Positions 1-7,038 are shown, numbered from the stretch's first letter. The stretch is DNA of 8,796 bases from an uncultured Schaedlerella sp. (GCA_934435195.1 CAKSAJ010000048.1:1-8796), one strand, 5' to 3'. Numbers and translations: made by a program. Notes: generated by a model not told the origin, from the letters alone.

Positions 1-11
1 AATAATGCAAA

Positions 12-37
12 ATCGGCGGTCTAATTTGACCGCCGAT
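12..37 (-). terminator. Perfect 10-bp hairpin, possible terminator
   Basis: ATCGGCGGTC (12-21) and GACCGCCGAT (28-37) are exact inverted repeats around a 6-nt loop. Read on the minus strand the stem runs into TTTTGCATT, a short U-tract; on the + strand it is followed only by A residues. It therefore fits a weak minus-strand terminator better than a plus-strand one. Which transcript it would end is not visible, because no minus-strand gene lies between it and the ilvC terminator at 285-327. Confidence 0.4.
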
Positions 38-65
38 AAAAAATCAAAAAATTTACACACTTTGC

Positions 66-105
66 TTGACAAACTCTATATATTAGGAAAGCACTTTCCT
101 AATAT
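66..105 (+). promoter_or_regulatory. TTGACA box followed by a 26-bp palindrome (candidate operator)
   Basis: A consensus -35-like TTGACA lies at 66-71. Eight bases later begins an almost gapless palindrome: ATATTAGGAAAG (80-91), CA, CTTTCCTAATAT (94-105), with 12-bp arms and a 2-nt centre. The tiny centre is poor for an RNA loop but typical of a site for a dimeric repressor. No good -10 hexamer sits 16-18 bp after TTGACA (89-94 reads AAGCAC). The alternative TTTACA (52-57) has only TATATA at 77-82, 19 bp on. A promoter is therefore plausible but not proven. The regulator is unknown. Confidence 0.4.
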
Positions 106-290
106 TTCAAGTCGAACGTCCGTGAGACTTGGCGCGTGATTCTGGTCAGCGAAGCTGACATATTCCTATCAGAATCACTGCGCATCCTCGCGGAGCGTTT
201 ATCTCAGTCGGAGATTGGACTCCCACTGAAACAAATTTGCTATTACTCGCCCCCTGAAGAGGTGGGAGTCTTCTCGACTGAGATAAAAAA
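106..290 (+). ncRNA. Candidate structured non-coding RNA, class unassigned
   Basis: I see a chain of nested stems in about 180 nt. Stem 1 pairs 108-113 with 126-131. Stem 2 pairs 132-135 with 180-183 and 136-144 with 170-178, and carries an inner hairpin 145-150/154-159 with a GAA triloop plus a 10-nt bulge. A small hairpin lies at 185-194. Stem 3 pairs 198-210 with 275-287 (13 bp) and encloses 218-226/262-270 (9 bp). Four stem extensions are wobble pairs on the + strand but A-C mismatches on the minus strand: 107:132, 211:274, 217:271 and 227:261. This favours a + strand RNA. A reading frame here (136-339) has no ribosome binding site and sits inside the stems. I do not recognise the class. 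A large orphan Firmicute RNA (for example raiA) or an IS200/IS605-derived hairpin element are both open. Confidence 0.5.
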
Positions 291-327
291 GCACTGCCCT
301 ACAACTATTATTGTTGTAGAACAATGC
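285..327 (-). terminator. Rho-independent terminator of ilvC
   Basis: On the minus strand, bases 327-313 pair with 305-291 around a 7-nt loop. All 15 positions pair in RNA if G-U wobbles are allowed, and the stem is followed directly by a run of six U (plus-strand A at 285-290). Read on the + strand the same stem has three A-C mismatches and only a patchy T-rich tail, so it is built for minus-strand transcription. It lies about 36 nt past the ilvC stop codon. Confidence 0.85.
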
Positions 328-363
328 CTTCTATTCTAATCTTATCTTTTCCTAATTTTTTAA

Positions 364-1383
364 TTAGTTATTGATCAGTTTATCCTCATCACTCCAGCTA
401 TAGAGTTTTCTAATCTCAGCTCCAACCTTCTCTGATGGATGCTCAGCTGCCAGTTTTCTCATAGCTTTGAAATGAGCCTGTCCACCTGCTTCTGACATAT
501 CTAACAAGAAGTCTTTTGCAAATGTACCATCCTGAATATCTGTAAGGATCTTTTTCATTGCTTTCTTTGTATCTTCTGTAATGATCTTTGGTCCTGTAAT
601 ATAGTCACCATACTCAGCTGTATTTGAAATAGAATATCTCATTCCTTCAAATCCTGACTGATAAATCAGGTCAACAATCAGTTTCATCTCGTGAATACAT
701 TCAAAGTAAGCATTTCTTGGATCGTATCCAGCTTCACATAATGTTTCAAAACCTGCCTGCATTAATGCACAAACACCACCGCAAAGTACTGCCTGCTCAC
801 CAAACAAGTCTGTCTCTGTCTCTGTTCTGAATGTTGTCTCAAGAACTCCGGCTCTTGCTCCACCGATTCCTGCTGCATATGCAAGTGCAATATCAAGAGC
901 TTTACCTGTAGCATCCTGTTCAACAGCTACCAGACAAGGAACTCCTTTACCTACCTGATACTCACTTCTTACTGTGTGTCCTGGTCCTTTAGGGGCAATC
1001 ATTGTAACATCAACATTTGCTGGTGGTACAATCTGATTGAAATGAATATTAAATCCATGAGCGAACATTAACATATTTCCCTCTTCCAGATTTGGTGCGA
1101 TATCTTTTTTATAAAGTGCAGCCTGTTTCTCATCATTGATCAGAATCATAATAATATCAGCTTTCTTAGCTGCTTCTGCTGCTGTATATACTTTAAGTCC
1201 CTGCTCTTCAGCTTTCTTCCAAGATTTACTTCCTTCATACAGACCGATAATAACATTGCATCCAGAATCTTTCAGGTTCAATGCATGTGCATGTCCCTGG
1301 CTACCATATCCAATAATTGCAATTGTTTTTCCCTCTAACATTGAAAGGTTACAGTCTTCCTGATAATAAATTTTTGCTGCCAT
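364..1383 (-). CDS. ilvC: Ketol-acid reductoisomerase (NADP+), class I
   Basis: Cytoplasmic enzyme of valine, leucine and isoleucine synthesis. It isomerises and reduces acetolactate or acetohydroxybutyrate, using Mg2+ and NAD(P)H. The 339-residue length fits the short class I enzymes. The N-terminal Rossmann domain has GYGSQGHAHALNL (residues 25-37). The cofactor loop EGSKSW (50-55) is of the kind usually associated with NADPH. His109 in the AHGF segment and PKGPGH (131-136) belong to the active site. The C-terminal knotted domain keeps the metal-binding acids in ETDLFGE (190-196; Asp192, Glu196) and in FECIHEMKLIVDL (227-239), and Ser253 near SISNTAEYG. The start is supported by AGGAGG eight bases upstream. 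It lies 124 bp after ilvN, with no promoter I can see between them, so the two are probably one operon, ending at the hairpin at 285-327. Confidence 0.97.
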   Translation of the reverse strand: MAAKIYYQEDCNLSMLEGKTIAIIGYGSQGHAHALNLKDSGCNVIIGLYEGSKSWKKAEEQGLKVYTAAEAAKKADIIMILINDEKQAALYKKDIAPNLEEGNMLMFAHGFNIHFNQIVPPANVDVTMIAPKGPGHTVRSEYQVGKGVPCLVAVEQDATGKALDIALAYAAGIGGARAGVLETTFRTETETDLFGEQAVLCGGVCALMQAGFETLCEAGYDPRNAYFECIHEMKLIVDLIYQSGFEGMRYSISNTAEYGDYITGPKIITEDTKKAMKKILTDIQDGTFAKDFLLDMSEAGGQAHFKAMRKLAAEHPSEKVGAEIRKLYSWSDEDKLINN

Positions 1384-1507
1384 TTGCCATTCCTCCTAAA
1401 ATTTCATGTCGGAATATCCCGACTGATTTGTATCTAGTTAAAGGCTTTTAAACCTCTAGCTTCTAAATTAAAATTGCTGCAATCCCTACTTCGATATTCT
1501 ATAAGGA

Positions 1508-2005
1508 TTATAAATATGTAATATCTTTGCTTCCTCTTGACAATCCTGTGATTCCGGTTCTTGCAAGCTCCAAAATCTCATAACCATCCAGCAAATTTAA
1601 AAATGCTTCCAATTTTGATTGATTTCCAGTAAGCTCAATCATAAGTGAATCCTGCTCGACATCAACAATCTTCGCACGGAAGATATCTGCAACAGAAATC
1701 ACTTCACTTCTCTGTTTTGAATTTGCTCGAATTTTAACTAGCATCAATTCACGATACACAGAATCTTCATCCTGTAATTTCTTAATACTTCTCACATCTA
1801 CAAGTTTACGAAGCTGCTTTTCAATCTGTTCCAAAATCAATTCATCACCCGATGTCACTACCGTAATTCTGGTAAATCTTGGATCTGCAGTTCTACCTGC
1901 TGTGATACTGTCAATACTGTAGCCTCGTCTACTGAACAATCCTGCAATCCTGCTTAAAACACCCGGATTGTTATCAACGAGTAAAGAATATACTTGTCTT
2001 CTCAT
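1508..2005 (-). CDS. ilvN: Acetolactate synthase small (regulatory) subunit
   Basis: Regulatory subunit of acetohydroxyacid synthase. It binds the catalytic subunit IlvB and gives activation and valine feedback control. The protein is 165 residues. An N-terminal ACT domain (about 1-76) starts with the typical run RRQVYSLLVDNNPGVLSRIA and GLFSRRGYSIDSI. A C-terminal small-subunit domain (about 83-160) contains YRELMLVKI and IVDVEQDSLMIELTG. I prefer the ATG at 2005 to the in-frame GTG at 2017. The family usually begins at MRR, and GGGAG lies five bases before the ATG. IlvN is followed by ilvC, but ilvB, normally the neighbour, is not in the window. Transcription should start near 2067 from the promoter at 2074-2102. 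Confidence 0.95.
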   Translation of the reverse strand: MRRQVYSLLVDNNPGVLSRIAGLFSRRGYSIDSITAGRTADPRFTRITVVTSGDELILEQIEKQLRKLVDVRSIKKLQDEDSVYRELMLVKIRANSKQRSEVISVADIFRAKIVDVEQDSLMIELTGNQSKLEAFLNLLDGYEILELARTGITGLSRGSKDITYL

Positions 2006-2048
2006 AGTATCTCCCACTTTCCCACAAACGCTATTTTGTTTTATTTAT

Positions 2049-2070
2049 AAAACAGAGTGCGTTCTGTTTT
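2049..2070 (-). promoter_or_regulatory. Start-site hairpin or operator in the ilvN leader
   Basis: AAAACAGA (2049-2056) and TCTGTTTT (2063-2070) are an exact 8-bp inverted repeat with a 6-nt centre. On the minus strand it begins immediately after the -10 box and overlaps the expected transcription start (about 2067). As DNA it could be a repressor operator. As RNA it would be a 5'-terminal stem protecting the message. The leader is only about 60 nt, with no room for a T-box or a leader-peptide attenuator. Confidence 0.45.
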
Positions 2071-2073
2071 TTT

Positions 2074-2102
2074 ATAATAGCAACTATACTTGTTTTTGTC
2101 AA
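2074..2102 (-). promoter_or_regulatory. Sigma-A-type promoter of ilvN-ilvC
   Basis: On the minus strand, TTGACA (2102-2097) is followed after exactly 17 bp by TATTAT (2079-2074). This is a full-consensus -35 with a five-of-six -10 and ideal spacing, about 70 bp upstream of the ilvN start codon. Confidence 0.88.
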
Positions 2103-2184
2103 CACTTTCTACATTATTTTTCAAAAAGTTTTTTTCGGCCGAAGCCAAAAAGACCTGCTGGATTTTTCATATATACGCCAATGC

Positions 2185-2217
2185 AAAAAGCGGCTGCCAA
2201 CTCTCGTTGACAACCAC
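2185..2217 (-). terminator. Rho-independent terminator of galE
   Basis: On the minus strand, 2217-2206 (GTGGTTGTCAAC) pairs with 2201-2190 (GTTGGCAGCCGC) around a GAGA tetraloop. This gives 12 bp including G-U wobbles, followed by five U (2189-2185). It starts 20 bp after the galE stop codon and separates the sugar-nucleotide operon from ilvN. Confidence 0.88.
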
Positions 2218-2237
2218 TCATAATTTTTAACTACCTA

Positions 2238-3260
2238 TTACTCTTCGTCTCTGTATCCATTTGGATTGTGTGACTGCCATCTCCATGAATCTGCACACAT
2301 CTCTTCAATACCACGCTCTGCTACCCAGCCAAGCTCTTCCTTTGCTTTTGTTGCATCACAATAACATGTTGCAATATCACCGGCTCTTCTAGGTTTAATC
2401 TCGTATGGGATTTTCTTTCCACAGGCTTTTTCATACGCTTTCACAACATCCAGAACACTGTATCCAACACCTGTTCCAAGATTATAGATATGAACTCCTG
2501 TCTGTCCTTTCATCTTTTCAATCGCTTTTACATGGCCAACCGCAAGATCAACTACATGGATATAATCACGTACCCCTGTTCCATCCGGTGTATCATAATC
2601 ATCACCAAATACACCAAGACATTTCAACTTACCTACTGCAACCTGTGCGATGTATGGTACCAAATTGTTTGGAATACCCTTTGGATCTTCACCGATTCTT
2701 CCTGATTCATGTGCTCCGATTGGGTTGAAATAACGAAGCAGCATCACATTCCACTCTGGATCTCCAACATATAAATCTGTTAAAATCTGCTCCAACATTC
2801 CCTTTGTTCTTCCATATGGATTCGTAATCTCGCCCTTTGGACAATTTTCTGTAATCGGAATCTCCGCAGGATCTCCGTATACTGTTGCAGAAGAACTGAA
2901 AATAATATTCTTACATCCATGTTTTCTCATCACATCTGTCAAAATCAGTGTACCTGTGATATTGTTGTGGTAATACTCCCAAGGTTTCTGAACAGACTCA
3001 CCAACAGCTTTTAATCCGGCGAAATTAATCACTGCTTCAATATTCTCATTTTCAAAGATAGGATCAAGGTCTTCTCGATTAAGGACATCCCCCTCATAAA
3101 ATTTCAAAGATTTTCCTGTAATCTCCTGTACTCTCTCTAATGCCACTTCACTTGAATTATACAAATTGTCAATAACAACAACTTCATATCCTCTATTCAG
3201 AAGTTCCACACAAGTATGGCTTCCAATATATCCTGCTCCACCTGCTACTAAAATTGCCAT
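2238..3260 (-). CDS. galE: UDP-glucose 4-epimerase
   Basis: Interconverts UDP-galactose and UDP-glucose with tightly bound NAD+, in the cytoplasm. It serves the Leloir pathway and supplies UDP-galactose for surface glycans. The 340 residues are normal for the family. The N-terminus has the NAD-binding GGAGYIG glycine motif (7-13), with Asp31 at the end of strand two. The catalytic triad of extended short-chain dehydrogenases is present: Ser124 in FSSSATVYG, and Tyr149 and Lys153 in YGRTK. RYFNPIGAHESGRIGED (176-192) is the substrate-binding signature. The start has AAAGGATG about ten bases upstream. It follows the nucleotidyltransferase after 62 bp without a convincing promoter, so the two are probably co-transcribed. 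The terminator at 2185-2217 ends the unit. Confidence 0.97.
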   Translation of the reverse strand: MAILVAGGAGYIGSHTCVELLNRGYEVVVIDNLYNSSEVALERVQEITGKSLKFYEGDVLNREDLDPIFENENIEAVINFAGLKAVGESVQKPWEYYHNNITGTLILTDVMRKHGCKNIIFSSSATVYGDPAEIPITENCPKGEITNPYGRTKGMLEQILTDLYVGDPEWNVMLLRYFNPIGAHESGRIGEDPKGIPNNLVPYIAQVAVGKLKCLGVFGDDYDTPDGTGVRDYIHVVDLAVGHVKAIEKMKGQTGVHIYNLGTGVGYSVLDVVKAYEKACGKKIPYEIKPRRAGDIATCYCDATKAKEELGWVAERGIEEMCADSWRWQSHNPNGYRDEE

Positions 3261-3322
3261 AATCTTTTCATCCTTTCTTTTACAATGCTGTCAAACATAA
3301 AATCTTTAATTTAGATTCATGC

Positions 3323-4246
3323 CTATGCTTCCCACAAATGCTGTGGATAAACACCTGTATCCTTTAACTTCTGGACTGCTGAAACAACAGCTTCTTTGTC
3401 CTCTTTATATGTAATTCCGTACCATCTGTCTTCTGAACGTAGGACTTTAACATCCGCTTTATCTTCCTCGATCAGATCACTTACTACAGATGGAAGGAAA
3501 TACTCACATTTCATAGGATTTTCTTTCAATCCTTTTTCCAAAAACTCTGGGAAACGACATTCTAGTTCTTTCAACATACTTGCTGTAAATCCAAACATGT
3601 TCATAGATACAATACTATCTGCCGCAATATCTTCCCATGTCTGCCCATCATCCTCTGTAAACTGTACTCCCATATCACGCTGCTCAATGTGTGTACGTTC
3701 TGTGATTCCTGTCAAAAATGCATCCTTATCCATCTCACAGATTCCTCGGGAAACATATCCATTCTCTGTCAATGTATTAGACAAAATGTAGCCTACCATT
3801 GCATAATGATACTTCTCATCATCTTCGTTTTCAGTCAGATAATTATAAATCTCCTGGAATGCATGTACTCCATAATAATCATCTGCATTAATTACTGCAA
3901 ACGGTCCATCCACCACATCTTTACAGCTTAAAATTGCATGTCCTGTACCAAATGGTTTTACGCGTCCCTCCGGAACTTCAAATCCTTCCGGCAGTGTATC
4001 CAGTTCCTGATACACATACTCAACATCCATATACTGGCTGATTCTGTCTCCAATTCCAGCTTTAAATTCCTTCTCAATTGCCTTTTTGATGATGAATACT
4101 ACTTTCTCAAATCCGGCACGCTTTGCATCATAAATGGAAAAATCCATAATAATATGTCCTTCATTATCTACCGGATCAATCTGTTTTAATCCACCATATC
4201 TGCTGCCCATACCTGCTGCCATAATTACTAATACAGGTTTCTTCAT
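3323..4246 (-). CDS. Sugar-phosphate nucleotidyltransferase (probable UDP-glucose pyrophosphorylase role)
   Basis: A nucleotidyltransferase-fold protein of 307 residues that should join an NTP to a sugar 1-phosphate. The N-terminus has the nucleotide-binding loop AAGMGSR (10-16), followed by YGGLKQIDPV with a likely phosphate-contacting Lys21. PFGTGHAI (98-105) fits the uridine/substrate region, and INADDYYG (119-126) holds the acidic metal ligand. It differs from classic GalU (no PAAGLGTRFLP start), so I leave the symbol empty. Lying directly upstream of galE suggests it makes UDP-glucose, but UDP-GlcNAc or another sugar nucleotide cannot be excluded. The start is backed by GGAGGA about eight bases upstream and a promoter at 4277-4305. 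Confidence 0.85.
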   Translation of the reverse strand: MKKPVLVIMAAGMGSRYGGLKQIDPVDNEGHIIMDFSIYDAKRAGFEKVVFIIKKAIEKEFKAGIGDRISQYMDVEYVYQELDTLPEGFEVPEGRVKPFGTGHAILSCKDVVDGPFAVINADDYYGVHAFQEIYNYLTENEDDEKYHYAMVGYILSNTLTENGYVSRGICEMDKDAFLTGITERTHIEQRDMGVQFTEDDGQTWEDIAADSIVSMNMFGFTASMLKELECRFPEFLEKGLKENPMKCEYFLPSVVSDLIEEDKADVKVLRSEDRWYGITYKEDKEAVVSAVQKLKDTGVYPQHLWEA

Positions 4247-4276
4247 TGTTATCTTCCTCCATCCTTCATCGTAATC

Positions 4277-4305
4277 AGTATACTTCGACTATATTTTCAA
4301 ATCAA
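4277..4305 (-). promoter_or_regulatory. Sigma-A-type promoter of the nucleotidyltransferase-galE unit
   Basis: On the minus strand, TTGATT (4305-4300), a 17-bp spacer and TATACT (4282-4277). The start would fall near 4270, leaving a leader of about 24 nt that contains the GGAGGA ribosome binding site. Confidence 0.75.
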
Positions 4306-4380
4306 TAAACGAAACGTGCATAATACGTTAAATTTATGTAATTTTGTTGCACGCCGTCCATATCTTTTGTAACACAAATG

Positions 4381-6204
4381 CTATTTTTTCTGCGCTTCAA
4401 TCTTTTCAGCTAAATCATTCAAATACACCCAGCGGTCCATTTTTTCTTCCAGCTGTGCTTCCGCCTCCGATTTTTCTTCCAGCAATTCTGAAAGTTTTGC
4501 AGAATTCGTCGCATTTTCCATAATTGCTGCATCCAGATTCTCAATTTTCTCTTCCAGTTCAGCAATCTCGTCATCTATCATATCATATTCTCGTTGTTCT
4601 TTGAAACTAAACTTTAATTTCGCCGGTTGATTCTGTTTCCATTCTTTCGCGTTACTTTTCTTTTCTTCCGGCGTATTTATCACTTTTCCTGAACCACTTC
4701 CCGGATTGCTTCCGGTTTCTCCCATTCTCTGTCTTGCTTCCAGATAATCCGTATATGCACCTTCATACTGTTTTAATTTTCCATTTCCTTCAAATGCAAA
4801 AATCCGCTCAACTACATTATCCAAAAAATATCGATCATGGGATACTGTAATAATAATTCCAGAAAATGAATCCAAATAGTCTTCCAAAATAGTCAACGTA
4901 GGAATATCCAAATCATTTGTCGGCTCATCGAGAATCAATACATTCGGAGATTCCATCAAAACCTTGCATAAATACAATCTCCGCTTCTCCCCACCAGACA
5001 ATTTTTCAATCGGAGTATATTGCATTGCCCCATCAAACAAAAATCGCTCCAGCATCTGCGAAGCCGTAATCCGCCCTTCCTTTGTCGGTACATACTCAGC
5101 CACATCTTTGATGTAATCAATCACCCTCTGTTTGCTATCCATATCTGTGACTTCCTGTGCAAAATAACCGATTTTAATTGTATCTCCGATTTCAACTTCA
5201 CCTGCATCCGGCTGAATTACTCCTGTGATAATCTTCATCAGTGTAGACTTTCCACACCCATTCGGTCCGATAATTCCTAAACGCTGATTCTTTAACACAA
5301 TATAATCAAAATCGTCGATTACCTTCTTTTCTCCATAACTCTTACTCACATGGTGCAGCTCGATCGTCTTTTTCCCCATTCGCGTTCCAATTGAATCAAG
5401 CTCTACATTCTGATCTGTAACAGGTGCTTTCCCGGCCTTTAAAGCTTCCAATCTCTCCAATCTTGCTCTCTGCTTTGTTGAACGTGCACGACATCCTCTT
5501 TTCGCCCACTCCAATTCCATACGAAGTACACTCTGTCGCTTTCGCTCCGTTGCCAGTTCCATCTCCTCGCGTTGCGCCTTCATCTCCAAAAACTTTGAAT
5601 AATTCGCCACATAAGAATAAAGCTTACCATGACTAATCTCCAAAATCTTGTTCGTTACACGATCCAGGAAATAACGATCATGTGTAACCATAATTACAAC
5701 ACCACGGAATCGGTTCAAATAATCCTCCAGCCATATAGCCATCTCATTGTCAATATGGTTCGTAGGCTCGTCCAAAATCAGTACATCTGCCGGATTCACT
5801 AACGTTCGCGCAAGTGCAACACGTTTTTTCTGTCCTCCCGACAAATGCTCAATCAAAGCATCATGTTCTGCAATCCCCAAATTATTCAACACGGTCTTAG
5901 CTTCGCTCTCCGTTGCCCAATCCTGGCTCAGTTTCCCATCAGCGACATAAGACAGTACCGTTGCTCCATCTGGAAATTCCGGGTTCTGAGGAAGATATGT
6001 TACACGCAATCCATTCTGACGGATTACCTGTCCTTCATCAGGTTCTTCCAATCCTGCAATAATTTTTAATAATGTTGTCTTTCCGGTTCCATTGATTCCA
6101 ATAATTCCAATCTTATCACCTTCATGAATTCCATAAGAAACATCATCAAAAATCTTTTTCTCTCCATATAATTTACTAACATGTTCAACATTTAAAACAT
6201 TCAT
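4381..6204 (-). CDS. ABC-F family ATPase, Uup/YfmR type
   Basis: A soluble twin-ATPase protein of 607 residues without membrane segments. ABC-F proteins bind the ribosomal E site and relieve stalled translation; some protect against antibiotics. Cassette 1 has Walker A GINGTGKT (36-43), signature LSGGQ (121-125), Walker B with Glu146 and switch His175. The interdomain linker (about 190-275) carries WAKRGCRARSTKQRARLERLEAL (233-255), a pattern I associate with Uup. Cassette 2 has Walker A GPNGCGKS (313-320), LSGGE (402-406), Walker B with Glu427 and His456. After a low-complexity stretch (about 495-530), a charged coiled coil (about 535-605) matches the Uup C-terminal domain. This makes a housekeeping Uup/YfmR role likelier than a resistance factor. 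AGAGGA lies six bases before the ATG. I see no clear promoter or terminator of its own. Confidence 0.93.
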   Translation of the reverse strand: MNVLNVEHVSKLYGEKKIFDDVSYGIHEGDKIGIIGINGTGKTTLLKIIAGLEEPDEGQVIRQNGLRVTYLPQNPEFPDGATVLSYVADGKLSQDWATESEAKTVLNNLGIAEHDALIEHLSGGQKKRVALARTLVNPADVLILDEPTNHIDNEMAIWLEDYLNRFRGVVIMVTHDRYFLDRVTNKILEISHGKLYSYVANYSKFLEMKAQREEMELATERKRQSVLRMELEWAKRGCRARSTKQRARLERLEALKAGKAPVTDQNVELDSIGTRMGKKTIELHHVSKSYGEKKVIDDFDYIVLKNQRLGIIGPNGCGKSTLMKIITGVIQPDAGEVEIGDTIKIGYFAQEVTDMDSKQRVIDYIKDVAEYVPTKEGRITASQMLERFLFDGAMQYTPIEKLSGGEKRRLYLCKVLMESPNVLILDEPTNDLDIPTLTILEDYLDSFSGIIITVSHDRYFLDNVVERIFAFEGNGKLKQYEGAYTDYLEARQRMGETGSNPGSGSGKVINTPEEKKSNAKEWKQNQPAKLKFSFKEQREYDMIDDEIAELEEKIENLDAAIMENATNSAKLSELLEEKSEAEAQLEEKMDRWVYLNDLAEKIEAQKK

Positions 6205-6299
6205 CTAAAATCCTCTTGCTTAAGTTTCTTTTACGTCAACGTATATTCAAATCGTACATTCATGACATGTAACGCACGATATCACATATTGCTAATACG

Positions 6300-6773
6300 C
6301 TAACGCTCACTTATCATATCATGTTCTGTAATATATTGCAAAAGGGCTTCGCATCCTTCTTTTATATCATCGTAAGTAATATCAAAATTACCTGTATACC
6401 ATGGATCCGCAATACTTCTCGGAGAATCTGTAAAATCCAAAAGCAGTTGAACCTTGTTCTCTGGATCTGCTCCTAAAATCCGCATCATATTTCTTCTATT
6501 CTCGCGATCCATTCCGATGATATAGTCAAATTCATCATATTCTGATTTTTTCATCTGACGCGCCCTGTGATCTCCACAAGGGATTCCCATTTTTTGTAAT
6601 TTTCGGCGTGTTCCATGATGGACCTGATTGCCGATTTCTTCCCGGCTGGTGGCTGCGGAATCAATGTAAAATGAATCCGCCAGACCGGATTTTTTAACTA
6701 AATCTTTCATAACATATTCTGCCATAGTGGAACGGCAGATATTGCCGTGGCAGATGAAAAGTACTTTTATCAT
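6300..6773 (-). CDS. Low-molecular-weight protein tyrosine phosphatase
   Basis: Cytoplasmic phosphatase that removes phosphate from tyrosine (or arginine) residues of proteins through a cysteinyl-phosphate intermediate. The 157-residue chain starts MIKVLFICHGNICRST, with the CX5R loop at Cys8-Arg14 followed by Ser15. The general-acid motif DPWYTG begins at Asp123. All catalytic residues are present and the length is typical. I chose the ATG at 6773 over one at 6791, because the family starts a few residues before the P-loop and GAGG (6787-6784) precedes this ATG by ten bases, while the upstream ATG has no ribosome binding site. abcF follows after 95 bp with no visible terminator, so read-through is possible. 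A weak promoter candidate is TTTACA (6836-6831), 17 bp, AAATAT (6813-6808). Partner kinase and substrates are unknown. Confidence 0.93.
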   Translation of the reverse strand: MIKVLFICHGNICRSTMAEYVMKDLVKKSGLADSFYIDSAATSREEIGNQVHHGTRRKLQKMGIPCGDHRARQMKKSEYDEFDYIIGMDRENRRNMMRILGADPENKVQLLLDFTDSPRSIADPWYTGNFDITYDDIKEGCEALLQYITEHDMISER

Positions 6774-6885
6774 TGTTGCATAACCTCGCATTTCTTAGTT
6801 TTTCTTGATATTTCGGACTTTGTAAGCCTTTGTAAATGTTTGCTTTCTGGTATAGCCTGGTTTATTTTCGCATAATATCGTCCGC

Positions 6886-6928
6886 AAAAGGTGTAAAATA
6901 AGGTGTATATTTTTCTATTTTACACCTT
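6886..6928 (-). terminator. Terminator immediately after the 22-codon ORF
   Basis: AAGGTGTAAAATA (6888-6900) and TATTTTACACCTT (6916-6928) are a perfect 13-bp inverted repeat with a 15-nt loop. On the minus strand the stem ends in CCTTTTGC, a short U-tract. The loop holds a second copy of AAGGTGTA (6900-6907), so an alternative shorter pairing is possible. The stem begins one base after the stop codon of the small ORF. Confidence 0.6.
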
Positions 6929-6929
6929 G

Positions 6930-6998
6930 CTATTTTAATTTGAAAATTTCTCCATTGTGTAATATACAACCTCTATAATTTTTCCTTTTTTCACTCAT
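6930..6998 (-). CDS. Candidate small protein of 22 residues, unknown function
   Basis: The minus strand reads MSEKRKNYRGCILHNGEIFKLK and then TAG. The ORF is very short, but everything around it looks like a gene. A strong ribosome binding site (GAAGGAGA) lies about nine bases before the ATG, an extended -10 promoter lies at 7058-7066, and a terminator hairpin starts one base after the stop. The peptide is basic (six Lys/Arg in the first ten residues plus the tail), has one Cys and no membrane segment. I do not recognise it. A second 22-codon frame on the same strand (ATG at about 7060) ends in a TGA that overlaps this start, but its ATG lies inside the -10 box, so this promoter cannot express it. 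The unit could instead be a small RNA, a leader peptide or a residue of the adjoining mobile element. Confidence 0.45.
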   Translation of the reverse strand: MSEKRKNYRGCILHNGEIFKLK

Positions 6999-7038
6999 AA
7001 TATTTTGTCTCCTTCATTAAATATTCATTTAACTTGGA

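Noticed and set aside
136..339. Plus-strand reading frame of 67 codons in the left-edge region
   Set aside because: No ribosome binding site, GTG start inside a strong stem, and the frame runs through perfect inverted repeats and the ilvC terminator; the structure explains it better.
1384..1507. Possible riboswitch or promoter between ilvN and ilvC
   Set aside because: Only a 5-bp stem (GTCGG/CCGAC, 1408-1423) and no -35/-10 pair; too weak to call.
2018..2073. T-box or leader-peptide attenuator before ilvN
   Set aside because: The leader is about 60 nt, lacks T-box signature sequences, has no short peptide rich in branched-chain residues and no terminator/antiterminator pair.
2134..2143. 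Palindrome TTCGGCCGAA, possible second galE terminator or upstream site of ilvN
   Set aside because: On the minus strand it is followed by A residues rather than U, so it is not a terminator. As a binding site about 70 bp upstream of the ilvN start it has nothing else in support.
3261..3322. Separate promoter for galE (TTGACA on the minus strand near 3290)
   Set aside because: The -35 match is good but no -10 lies at 16-18 bp; co-transcription from 4277-4305 is the simpler reading.
4381..6204. ABC-F gene as an antibiotic-resistance determinant
   Set aside because: The linker and C-terminal coiled coil fit the housekeeping Uup/YfmR group, and the neighbours are chromosomal core genes rather than resistance DNA.
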